13,557 nt of DNA, taken from contig CAYVDH010000091.1 in NCBI GenBank assembly GCA_964450355.1, forward strand, positions 1 through 13,557. Reading direction: 5' to 3'. Below are positions 1 through 5,830 of the stretch, piece by piece. The notes beneath the pieces are model-generated. The model did no database searches. It was not told the origin of the DNA and worked only from the letters and a program-made list of their open reading frames with translations. Position numbers and translations under genes: made by a program. This DNA is from CAYVDH01 sp964450355 (GTDB taxonomy: Bacteria; Bacteroidota; Bacteroidia; NS11-12g; UBA955). Every line of letters starts with the position of its first letter. Within the stretch, counting starts at the first letter, position 1.

Positions 1-427
1 CACGATTATAAACAACAATGAAAATGCAGTTCCCCAAACCCCGAAGGGGTGACATGATGAATGCATTCACATTATTATTGTAATAAAATATTCTTAACAA
101 ATACATGGCTTAAGAAGAAAGGAAGGTTAATTTGTTTAAGAATAAAAAAATGAAATAAATTAAGCATAAAGTTAAATATGACAATTTTATATCTTTCAAT
201 TTATTATAACCTTATAGCCCATGGTTTCAACCATGGGCTATATCATTTATTATGGAATTGCTGAACCATTTTAATGGTTTAACTAATGTAAAATCATTTA
301 TAAATTTATAACCCAAACAGTGATTAACCCTAAAGTAGGCTCTGACCAATTTTAATTAAAAATTAATTCAAAAACCAGCGCCAAAAAACGAGCATTAAAC
401 TATGTGTATTTTAAAGCTAGTAAACTA
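1..427. other. gene-free left flank with small palindromes
   Basis: I see no convincing gene here. The stretch is very AT-rich and holds several small palindromes: ACCCC-GAA-GGGGT at 38-50, the perfect 12-base palindrome TGAATGCATTCA at 58-69, the long hairpin at 213-242 listed separately, and AACCATT-TT-AATGGTT at 264-279. A 21-codon frame from 19 crosses the first hairpin and is probably chance. The region lies outside the cassette-like array that begins near 428. Confidence 0.6.
213..242. repeat. perfect 12-bp inverted repeat (hairpin)
   Basis: The arms TATAGCCCATGG (213-224) and CCATGGGCTATA (231-242) are perfect reverse complements around a six-base TTTCAA centre. No T-run follows directly, so it is not a clean intrinsic terminator. 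It could be a REP-like dispersed palindrome or the terminator of a gene left of the window. A second hairpin with the same AACCAT element sits 21 bases downstream. Confidence 0.7.
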
Positions 428-629
428 TCAAGCAAGTAACTTTTTTAAAATGGGACATTTAGGTAATTCTACCTTTATGAAATCTCATTTTAATATTTTA
501 AGTTTGTAGAAATTAATACACTAACATGAAAAACAAAAGAATAAAAATTGAAAAGTTAAACTTCGGCTATACATATAAAATAGGAGAGATAAGCGGTATT
601 TTATATTGTATATTAGTAAGTTAGCTGCT
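428..629 (+). repeat. attC-like palindromic repeat, family G copy 1
   Basis: The left end is TCAAGCAAGTAAC (428-440), which matches the 13-base motif found after the genes of this region. The ends pair: AGCA 431-434 with TGCT 626-629, and TAACTT 437-442 with AAGTTA 618-623, with a two-base internal loop between. Bases 473-623 align without gaps to 7732-7882 at about 90 percent identity (about 15 mismatches in 151), and similarity stops right after GTTA (620-623). A 32-codon frame at 526-624 has lost its start and gained a stop in the other copy, so I do not call it a gene. The repeat carries a promoter and leads into the vWA gene. Confidence 0.6.
476..506 (+). promoter_or_regulatory. Bacteroidota-type promoter inside repeat G1
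   Basis: TATG (476-479, one base off the TTTG -33 element), a 19-base spacer, then TAAGTTTG (499-506), a full match to the TAnnTTTG -7 element. Both elements and the spacing are the same in the second copy at 7735-7765. Transcription would run toward the vWA gene at 680, leaving a leader of about 170 bases. Confidence 0.5.
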
Positions 630-679
630 ACTTTAACGCACAACCCAACCGACATCACAAAATTGAAAATTTAGCAAGT

Positions 680-2050
680 ATGAAATTAATAACAACACTT
701 TTTTTAGTGACAATCTTTTCATTTTCTGTTTTCGGGCAGACGGAAAAAGTAAAAGGAAATTTGTCAACCGTTGACACAGCGGACTTGACAATTTTAAATA
801 TTTACCCTGACTCCTTTCCAAATGTTTCGGTTGTGTTTAAAGCTGAAACGAGAAAGGGAGAACCTGTTTGGAATTTAACAAAAGAAAAAATGACAGTAAA
901 AGAGAACTTACAAGATTGTGAACTGATTTCTCTTGAACAAATATCTAAAAACAAACCAATAAATCTTGGAATTGTAATTGACCATTCAGGTTCAATGATG
1001 GAAGACATTTCTCAATTTTACGACAAAGATGGAATGGCACTTTTTACTCTTGATGCAAACTTTAAGCCTGTTTTCCCTAAAGGTTACACTTCGCCAATTG
1101 ACAATGCGAAGACAGCTGTTAAAAGCTTCGTGACAAGTTTTAATTCCAAAAAAGATTTTATAAGTATCATAGGATTTTCAAATACCGTTGATAGAAAGCT
1201 ATCCCTTACTCAAAACATTGGAGAAATAAATTCAATAGTTGATTCAATGCAAGCCGATTTTTCTACTGCATTATATGACGCAATGATTACAAGCATTGAC
1301 GAAATAAAAAATTCAAACGGAGTAAAAGTTCTTGTCGTTCTTACTGACGGGCAAGACAATTCATCAAAATTAAATTGGAAAGATGTAGTTGACAAAGCAA
1401 TTAAAGAAGATATTCCAATTTACATTATCGGACTTGGTAATGTAAACAAGGACACACTGCAATTAATTGCTAAATCAACAAAAGGACAATTTTATTTTAC
1501 GCAATCATCAACATCTTTAAATTCCGTTTATGCAGCTATAAGCAAACAGGTTCAAGCATTTTATAATTTAGTATATAGTTCTCCAAATTTTTCTTCTGCC
1601 GATAGTACAAGACAAATTGAACTATCATTTGACATTGACAGCGTTTTTCTTTTAACAAATCCTGCAACATTAAATTTACCATCAGAAGTTCTTGCCTTCA
1701 TTGATAAAAAGGAAAAACAAAAAGAGTATCTTCTTTATGCTGGTATTGGGACAGCAATACTTTTTGCCGTAGGTGTAATATTATTTTACTACCGCAGAAA
1801 AAAGAAAGACCAACCAACAATCAAAAAACTTTTTCCAAATCCTTCAAACGGAAATATCAATCTTGACTTTGTTAGTGGTAGTGGGCAATTACAAATTATT
1901 AATCTTAGCGGACAAGTTGCTAAAACAATTGAAATAAATAGTAATGAATCGCAGTTTGATATATCTGACTTACAAGACGGAAATTATATTGCAATTATTC
2001 AAGCAAACGGACAGCAATCAAACGCAATTAAATTTATCCTTCAACGATGA
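680..2050 (+). CDS. exported vWA-domain protein with TM segment and T9SS-like C-terminal tail
   Basis: 456 residues. Residues 1-20 form a signal peptide ending FSVFGQ. A vWA domain spans about 95-295 with a complete MIDAS metal site: DHSGS (101-105), a Thr in FSTALYDA (196) and TDG (222-224). About 30 extra residues (108-140) are inserted after the first MIDAS loop. A single hydrophobic segment (351-371) is followed by YRRKKK, and residues 384-456 (LFPNPSNGNINL to the end) resemble a type A type IX sorting tail. The likely role is adhesion or protein binding at the cell envelope. The combination is odd: such tails normally end fully secreted proteins, whereas the TM plus basic stretch would place this one in the cytoplasm. 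The stop codon lies inside repeat A1. No neighbouring gene resembles the Bat (aerotolerance) operon. The vWA call is firm; the role is not known. Confidence 0.9.
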   Translation: MKLITTLFLVTIFSFSVFGQTEKVKGNLSTVDTADLTILNIYPDSFPNVSVVFKAETRKGEPVWNLTKEKMTVKENLQDCELISLEQISKNKPINLGIVIDHSGSMMEDISQFYDKDGMALFTLDANFKPVFPKGYTSPIDNAKTAVKSFVTSFNSKKDFISIIGFSNTVDRKLSLTQNIGEINSIVDSMQADFSTALYDAMITSIDEIKNSNGVKVLVVLTDGQDNSSKLNWKDVVDKAIKEDIPIYIIGLGNVNKDTLQLIAKSTKGQFYFTQSSTSLNSVYAAISKQVQAFYNLVYSSPNFSSADSTRQIELSFDIDSVFLLTNPATLNLPSEVLAFIDKKEKQKEYLLYAGIGTAILFAVGVILFYYRRKKKDQPTIKKLFPNPSNGNINLDFVSGSGQLQIINLSGQVAKTIEINSNESQFDISDLQDGNYIAIIQANGQQSNAIKFILQR

Positions 2051-2191
2051 GAAGAAATGCAGCCCATAACAACACCTACCCGAAAGGCGGAGTTTCTGAT
2101 TGTATTTGGATAAATTGTATTTATTTTATAGTTTTACATCTTATTACAATTGCTGCTCCTGTCCCACCCTTCGGGTAGCTGCAAAACGTTA
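2047..2191 (+). repeat. attC-like palindromic repeat, family A copy 1
   Basis: Bases 2047-2183 match 5003-5139 with one mismatch (A2166 versus G5122). Both copies begin within the stop codon of the preceding gene. Inside are the motif TGCAGCCCATAAC (2058-2070), arms CTACCCGAA (2076-2084) and TTCGGGTAG (2170-2178), and a closing CGTTA (2187-2191), after which the two copies diverge completely. This is the layout of an integron attC site (R'' box, paired arms, R' box), though the boxes do not fit the strict RYYYAAC/GTTRRRY consensus. A 43-codon frame (2047-2178) stays open in both copies. Confidence 0.7.
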
Positions 2192-2251
2192 GTGGCAACC
2201 ACCAACACTGACAACTTTGGACAAGAAAACCCAAGTGGTGAAAACTTTTAC

Positions 2252-2281
2252 TTGTTTAGTTAGTTATCCTAACTATATTTG
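2252..2281 (+). promoter_or_regulatory. promoter with candidate MarR operator, upstream of the thioredoxin-like gene
   Basis: TTG (2252-2254), a 19-base spacer and TATATTTG (2274-2281) match the Bacteroidota promoter. Within the spacer is the palindrome TAGTTA-TCC-TAACTA (2261-2275), which also reads as TAGTTAG-N5-CTAACTA (2257-2275). It overlaps the first bases of the -7 box, a position where a bound repressor would block transcription. The core AGTT-N5-AACT (2262-2274) recurs in the same register at the promoter at 2558-2589. Confidence 0.7.
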
Positions 2282-2319
2282 CACCGACAATAGTGTCAAA
2301 CAAATTAAATTCATAAAAA

Positions 2320-2553
2320 ATGAGTAAATCAGTTTTCTATCATGCAGGTTGTCCTGTTTGCGTTAGTGCAGAACATGACATCGTAAACCTTTTAGGTTCA
2401 GACAAAGTTGAAATTGTTCACTTTGGGAACGACAAGTCAAGAATTGACGAAGCAGAGAAAGCAGGTGTAAAATCTGTTCCAGCTTTGGTAACACCAAACG
2501 GAAATGTATTACACATCAACTTTGGTGCTTCAATGACAGACGTAAAAGGTTAA
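2320..2553 (+). CDS. small thioredoxin/glutaredoxin-like protein with CPVC active site
   Basis: 77 residues, cytoplasmic (no signal peptide). The opening VFYHAGCPVC has the beta strand and CxxC site (C11, C14) of a thioredoxin fold. SVPALV (52-57) supplies the cis-proline, followed by a GNVLHINFG strand. It is shorter than a classic thioredoxin (about 105 residues) and closer to glutaredoxin-sized disulfide reductases. A thiol-disulfide exchange role is inferred. It has its own promoter and operator (2252-2281) and a terminator directly after its stop, and it shares regulation with DUF2024 and marR. The ATG at 2320 is about 35 bases below the predicted transcription start. Confidence 0.85.
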   Translation: MSKSVFYHAGCPVCVSAEHDIVNLLGSDKVEIVHFGNDKSRIDEAEKAGVKSVPALVTPNGNVLHINFGASMTDVKG

Positions 2554-2557
2554 AAAA

Positions 2558-2589
2558 TTTGCCCCATAAAGTTAGGACAACTACCTTTG
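2558..2589 (+). promoter_or_regulatory. promoter with second copy of the MarR operator, embedded in a terminator hairpin
   Basis: TTTG (2558-2561), a 20-base spacer and TACCTTTG (2582-2589) give full matches to both promoter elements. AGTT-AGGAC-AACT (2570-2582) ends on the first T of the -7 box, exactly as AGTT-ATCCT-AACT does at 2262-2274. It would drive the DUF2024 and marR genes from a start near 2595. Confidence 0.6.
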
Positions 2590-2600
2590 TGGGGCTTTTT
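2561..2600 (+). terminator. rho-independent terminator after the thioredoxin-like gene
   Basis: GCCCCATAAAG (2561-2571) pairs with CTTTGTGGGGC (2585-2595), 11 pairs with one G-T, around a 13-base loop and followed by TTTTT (2596-2600). It lies 8 bases after the stop codon. The promoter for the next genes occupies the same bases. Confidence 0.75.
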
Positions 2601-2612
2601 ATCTTTTCAAAA

Positions 2613-2675
2613 ATGAAATTAATCATTAACATTGTTTTTCTTTTAGTCTGTATTTCAGGTATTAGTCAAACTTAA
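2613..2675 (+). pseudogene. 20-codon signal-peptide-like remnant in the DUF2024 leader
   Basis: ATG at 2613 opens a 20-codon frame, MKLIINIVFLLVCISGISQT, that ends in TAA (2673-2675). It looks like a complete Bacteroidota signal peptide up to its cleavage site, with no mature protein after it. It is either the stump of a deleted secreted-protein gene or an upstream leader peptide in the transcript from the promoter at 2558-2589. Confidence 0.4.
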
Positions 2676-2693
2676 AATAAACCAACAAATAAA

Positions 2694-2957
2694 ATGAAAG
2701 TAGCAGTTTGGGACACATATGTAACAAAAAAAGACGGGACAATAATGCATTTTGACATTCTTGCACCTGACGAGATTAAAGATACAGTTGTAATTTATGA
2801 TTATGGCAAAGCGTATCTAAAAACAAAAGGGCAAGAAGGGCAACCTTTGACATCAAAAGAATGTAGGTTTTGCCACGTTGAGACTTTAAGACCTAATTGG
2901 GAAGCCGACATTAAGAAACAAGGTTATTTTATAATCGAAATGGAAAATTGTAAGTAA
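2694..2957 (+). CDS. DUF2024 family protein
   Basis: 87 residues. The opening MKVAVWDTYVTKKDG, the central GQEGQPLTSKECRFCH and the overall size match my memory of the DUF2024 family, which has no established function. CRFCH (C57, C60, H61) could bind a metal or act as a redox pair. No signal peptide. It is followed 9 bases later by the MarR gene, so the two are probably co-transcribed from the operator-bearing promoter at 2558-2589. With the CPVC protein upstream and the Cys-rich MarR downstream, all three genes encode clustered cysteines, which points to thiol, metal or oxidant stress. That role is inferred from context. Confidence 0.8.
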   Translation: MKVAVWDTYVTKKDGTIMHFDILAPDEIKDTVVIYDYGKAYLKTKGQEGQPLTSKECRFCHVETLRPNWEADIKKQGYFIIEMENCK

Positions 2958-2966
2958 ATTTTTAAT

Positions 2967-3584
2967 ATGGAAAAATCAGCGTTTGATTTAGCACATCAAA
3001 ATTCAAGTATTGAAAGCAAAATTGTTGCTTCTTTGGAAAGAGTATCACAAGCTTTTAGGGTTTTACTTTGGAATGAAAGTAAAGAATTTTCATTAAGTCC
3101 AATTCAAGTTCAAGTGCTTCTCTTTTTATTGCATCACTCTGACGAAAAAAGAAAAGTAAGTTATTTGGCTGAAGAGTTCAATATGACAAAGGCAACCATC
3201 AGCGACACAATAAAAACGCTTGAACAAAAACAACTTATCAAAAAAGAATACGAGCAACACGATACAAGAAGTTATATTATTAACCTAACTAAAAAAGGAA
3301 AAACCATTGCCGAACAGACATCTTTATTTGCAAAACAAATACAAGTCCCTATTGACAAACTACATTCAACTGACAAAGAGAATTTATTATTAAGTTTGTT
3401 GGACATTATTAATCATTTGAACAAAGCGGGAATTATAACCATACAAAGAATGTGTTTTACTTGCCATTTTTTCAAAGCAAAAAAAAACAGACAAGAACAC
3501 TTTTGTGGACTCTTAAATACAAAACTTGCCGACACAGAATTACGAATTGACTGTGCAGAACACAAGCAAAAACAAACGGGATGA
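2967..3584 (+). CDS. MarR family regulator with C-terminal four-cysteine extension
   Basis: 205 residues, longer than a usual MarR (about 140-160). A winged helix-turn-helix covers about 44-108: LSPIQVQVLLFLL, the recognition-helix region LAEEFNMTKATISDTIKTLEQKQLI, and the wing KKEYEQHDTRSYIINLTKKG. The extra tail (about 160-199) has CFTC (C163, C166), HFCGLL (C180) and LRIDCAEH (C196, H199), spaced like a metal or Fe-S site. A sensor role is inferred. It likely represses its own operon and the thioredoxin-like gene through AGTT-N5-AACT sites at 2262 and 2570. A cassette-end motif (3592) follows 8 bases after its stop. The MarR call is firm; the ligand is unknown. Confidence 0.88.
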   Translation: MEKSAFDLAHQNSSIESKIVASLERVSQAFRVLLWNESKEFSLSPIQVQVLLFLLHHSDEKRKVSYLAEEFNMTKATISDTIKTLEQKQLIKKEYEQHDTRSYIINLTKKGKTIAEQTSLFAKQIQVPIDKLHSTDKENLLLSLLDIINHLNKAGIITIQRMCFTCHFFKAKKNRQEHFCGLLNTKLADTELRIDCAEHKQKQTG

Positions 3585-3591
3585 CAGAAAC

Positions 3592-3626
3592 ACAAGCAGG
3601 TAAAACACTGCCTACCAAAACGTAAC
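3592..3626 (+). repeat. short, probably truncated attC-like site F
   Basis: ACAAGCAGGTAAA (3592-3604) matches the left 13-base motif seen after other genes here, and AAAACGTAAC (3617-3626) resembles the closing AAAACGTTAG of repeat A1. Only a four-base stem (GCAG/CTGC) lies between. I read it as a shortened site separating the marR and DinB-like units; by itself it would not be convincing. Confidence 0.35.
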
Positions 3627-3640
3627 GTCAAAATAAAAAT

Positions 3641-4144
3641 ATGGACAATTCAACTTCAATAAAAGACGCAATTTGGAACCAACTTGGAGCAAGTATTGAC
3701 ATGCTTGAAAATGCAATTATAATGTGTCCTGAAGAACATTGGGACACGACATTAAATTTTTGGTATACATCTTATCATTGCATTTTTTGGACAGATTATT
3801 ACTTGACGAAAGAACCAAATATATTTGAACCACCGACATTATTTACATTTTCAGAGTTTGACCCAGCAGGTAAAAAACCTGACAGGACATATACAAAGAC
3901 AGAACTTCTTGCTTACTTGGAGCATTGCCGACAAAAGGCAAATCAACTTATTACGGGACTAACAGCAGAAAAACTTAGCGACCGTTGGGTTAATGACTAC
4001 AAAAACTTTTCGATGCTAGAAATTTTGTTTTACAACGTAAGACATATTCAACATCATTCGGCTCAATTAAACTTGCTACTCAGGCAGACAATTAACAACG
4101 CACCGACTTGGGTAAGTCAAGCAAATAAATTTAGTAAAAAATGA
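3641..4144 (+). CDS. DinB-like four-helix protein
   Basis: 167 residues, no signal peptide. The pattern fits the DinB/YfiT superfamily of metal-binding four-helix bundles: YHCIFWTDYYL gives H46 on helix 2, and VRHIQHHSAQLNLLLR gives H135 and H139 (HxxxH) on the last long helix, the three histidines that bind a divalent metal. Members include thiol transferases that use bacillithiol or mycothiol, but many have no known reaction, and no substrate can be named here. The gene stands alone between site F and repeat B1 and has no recognisable promoter, so it may depend on readthrough from upstream units. Superfamily membership is likely; function is unknown. Confidence 0.75.
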   Translation: MDNSTSIKDAIWNQLGASIDMLENAIIMCPEEHWDTTLNFWYTSYHCIFWTDYYLTKEPNIFEPPTLFTFSEFDPAGKKPDRTYTKTELLAYLEHCRQKANQLITGLTAEKLSDRWVNDYKNFSMLEILFYNVRHIQHHSAQLNLLLRQTINNAPTWVSQANKFSKK

Positions 4145-4172
4145 ACAACCAAAATGTAAGCGGAAGAATTGT

Positions 4173-4307
4173 GGCAGCAGCTAACAGCACATTTGCAATA
4201 AGCGGGGTTTCGTGCTCCAAAGACAGTTTTGTGTTAGCCGAAAATTCTGTGCTCTGAATGAACTTTTGTGCTAAAAATCCCGCCCATTGCAATTCTGCAG
4301 ACCGATA
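4173..4307 (+). repeat. attC-like palindromic repeat, family B copy 1
   Basis: The left motif is GGCAGCAGCTAAC (4173-4185). The arm from 4191 (TTGCAATAAGCGGGGTTT) pairs with the arm to 4292 (AAATCCCGCCCATTGCAA). The right end is CTGCAGACCGATA, which shares CTGCAGACCG with the end of repeat A2 (5136-5145). Homologous to 8611-8748: both keep GACAGTTTTGTG in the centre, and paired bases have changed together (GCGGG/CCCGC here, GCGTA/TACGC there). Confidence 0.65.
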
Positions 4308-4334
4308 CTGGCAAGTTTAAAGACATCAGAAACA

Positions 4335-4586
4335 ATGAAAGCTAAGAAGAAATTTGGATACATATTTATAGTTTTATCTATCATTTTGACACTTGCAGTC
4401 GTTGGTCAAATTCAACGGCTCTTTCAAGAGATTAATGATTTTTTCAAAGTTTTTACAGGGACATTAGATACTTATGAAAGCTCTAAAACAATTACTACGA
4501 TTGTTTTTTGGGCTTTACACTTTTTCCTCATAATCAAACTGTGGACCACAGGTAAAAAATGGACAAGAAAATCATCTACAGCATAA
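4335..4586 (+). CDS. small two-helix membrane protein, unknown
   Basis: 83 residues from the ATG at 4335. An in-frame ATG at 4287 lies inside repeat B1, so the later start is preferred. After KAKKKFGY come a hydrophobic segment at about 8-24 (FIVLSIILTLAVVG), a soluble stretch, and a second segment at about 50-68 (TTIVFWALHFFLIIKLW), ending in a basic tail (GKKWTRKSS). I do not recognise a family. The stop lies 3 bases before the next start, so the two genes are probably translationally coupled. It may be a partner of the immunity-like protein, by position only. Confidence 0.65.
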   Translation: MKAKKKFGYIFIVLSIILTLAVVGQIQRLFQEINDFFKVFTGTLDTYESSKTITTIVFWALHFFLIIKLWTTGKKWTRKSSTA

Positions 4587-4589
4587 ATT

Positions 4590-5006
4590 ATGAAAAAACT
4601 TGAAAATAATTGGCGACAGAAATCACTTGAAAGCCTTGAAAAGAAAACTTGGTCTGTTTTAAGTTCAGACAAAGGTTCGTATTTAATAAAAACCTGCAAC
4701 TTTTTACGAAAAAAACAACTTCAAAACTTTACTACAGAAGATTTGAGAATAATGATTGGTCAAGAAATTGGGCTTTATTTTTTAATTCATATTGCAATTG
4801 AAACATTGACAGACAATTTATTCGCAGAAGGAGATATGTTTGAAGGTGATTTGCTGAAAAGTGTTTTGGAGGTGGACACTAAGTTTTGGGACGACAATAA
4901 AAACTACTGGCTACGATTAAATGCTTTAATCAAAGACAGACGACAAGAAATATCAGAAATGAAGTTTGATACCTCTAAATTTGATAATTGCAAACACAGA
5001 CAATGA
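4590..5006 (+). CDS. CDI-type immunity protein (orphan)
   Basis: 138 residues, cytoplasmic. The pattern LESLEKKTW, then YLIKTCNFLRKKQLQNFTTEDLRIMIGQ-IGL (about 31-63), then LFAEGDMFEGDLLKSVLEVD resembles proteins annotated as contact-dependent growth inhibition immunity proteins: a conserved EDLRIMIGQ block followed by an EGD...GDLL block. Such proteins neutralise a toxin delivered by a neighbouring cell. No CdiA-like toxin gene is in the window, so it is an orphan. Carriage on a cassette fits a defensive gene. Its stop codon is the first bases of repeat A2. The assignment rests on motif memory. Confidence 0.7.
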   Translation: MKKLENNWRQKSLESLEKKTWSVLSSDKGSYLIKTCNFLRKKQLQNFTTEDLRIMIGQEIGLYFLIHIAIETLTDNLFAEGDMFEGDLLKSVLEVDTKFWDDNKNYWLRLNALIKDRRQEISEMKFDTSKFDNCKHRQ

Positions 5007-5147
5007 GAAGAAATGCAGCCCATAACAACACCTACCCGAAAGGCGGAGTTTCTGATTGTATTTGGATAAATTGTATTTATTTTATAGTTTTACATCTTAT
5101 TACAATTGCTGCTCCTGTCCCGCCCTTCGGGTAGCTGCAGACCGTTA
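5003..5147 (+). repeat. attC-like palindromic repeat, family A copy 2
   Basis: It matches 2047-2183 except at one base, where G5122 completes a GGCGG/CCGCC pairing that copy 1 lacks. Left motif 5014-5026, arms 5032-5040 and 5126-5134. CATAAC (5021-5026) pairs exactly with GTTATG (5144-5149), giving matched outer boxes. The next gene's ATG lies within that right box. Confidence 0.7.
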
Positions 5148-5665
5148 TGTATAAGCTTAAAAAAACGACAGTGAAATTATTTGACAACTTATTTAACAAG
5201 AAAGATAATAACTCAGAATTTGAAAAAGCATTTTCGGATTTAAAGAGAATGGGCGAAATAGTTCCAAGTGCTAAAAGAACGTATGTGTTAATAGGAAACT
5301 TAAATTTTGACTCCAATAATGAGGCCTCAGAAGAGTTACTGACTGAGTTTAACAAAATCCAATATGGTTCAAATACGAATAGTTTTTTTTACTTCTATTT
5401 TCCAATCGTAACCCACATTTTATACTACAAACCTCATTTTGAGAAGGAAATATTGAAGTATCTAATAGGTCCAAATTTTGCAAACGGGACAACAGAAACG
5501 AGTGAAATGATTCCATTAATAATTGGAGCAATGAATTTTAAATTAAAAGAAAACTTCAATTATCTGACAAAAGAAAGTAAAGAATGGATTATAAACGTAC
5601 TACCAAAACTTGAGGAACAAATAGAACGTGAAATTCAAGTTTGTTGGAAAGAACTAGACGAATAA
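5147..5665 (+). CDS. hypothetical protein, unknown
   Basis: 172 residues, soluble, no signal peptide or membrane segment. The N-terminus is basic (MYKLKKTTVKLFDNLFNKK). The central part is mixed, with an aromatic strand (SFFYFYFPIVTHILYYKP, about 79-97), and the C-terminus is helical and acidic (LPKLEEQIEREIQ...WKELDE). I do not recognise a family; the size and lone position fit the immunity-like or small hypothetical proteins common on cassettes. The ATG at 5147 overlaps the GTTATG right box of repeat A2. The only other early candidate is GTG at 5171. Repeat C starts 4 bases after the stop. Confidence 0.6.
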   Translation: MYKLKKTTVKLFDNLFNKKDNNSEFEKAFSDLKRMGEIVPSAKRTYVLIGNLNFDSNNEASEELLTEFNKIQYGSNTNSFFYFYFPIVTHILYYKPHFEKEILKYLIGPNFANGTTETSEMIPLIIGAMNFKLKENFNYLTKESKEWIINVLPKLEEQIEREIQVCWKELDE

Positions 5666-5668
5666 AAA

Positions 5669-5750
5669 GCCAGTGCATAACATGAAACATTAGTAATAAA
5701 TTAAACTTTGTGCTCCTAAACCCGCTCGAACGCAAAGCCCAAAACCGTTA
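5669..5750 (+). repeat. attC-like site C
   Basis: It begins with GCCAGTGCATAAC (5669-5681), 4 bases after the stop codon, and ends with AAACCGTTA (5742-5750), like the end of repeat A2. Between them CTTTGTG (5706-5712) can pair with CGCAAAG (5731-5737). GTGCTCCTAAACCCGC resembles the GTGCT...CCCGCCC segment of family B. Single copy in the window. Confidence 0.5.
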
Positions 5751-5783
5751 CATTCAAGCGGAGCGATTTATACCAAAATAATG

Positions 5784-5791
5784 TACATTTG
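5784..5791 (+). promoter_or_regulatory. -7 promoter element TACATTTG
   Basis: TACATTTG fits TAnnTTTG and lies 40 bases before the outer-membrane barrel gene. No clear TTTG is at the expected -33 position, so this is a partial match. Confidence 0.35.
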
Positions 5792-5830
5792 TTGAAACCA
5801 TAAACATTAAATTTTTTTGACATCATAATT

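Noticed and set aside
526..624. 32-codon frame inside repeat G1
   Set aside because: Copy 2 has ATT in place of ATG and an in-frame TGA, so coding is not conserved.
680..2050. Bat (aerotolerance) operon vWA protein
   Set aside because: No MoxR ATPase or other bat-like genes adjoin it, and the T9SS-like tail is foreign to that family.
4287..4334. Earlier in-frame ATG for the two-helix membrane protein
   Set aside because: It lies inside the right arm of repeat B1, and the added residues look like translated repeat; the ATG at 4335 begins the membrane-protein pattern.
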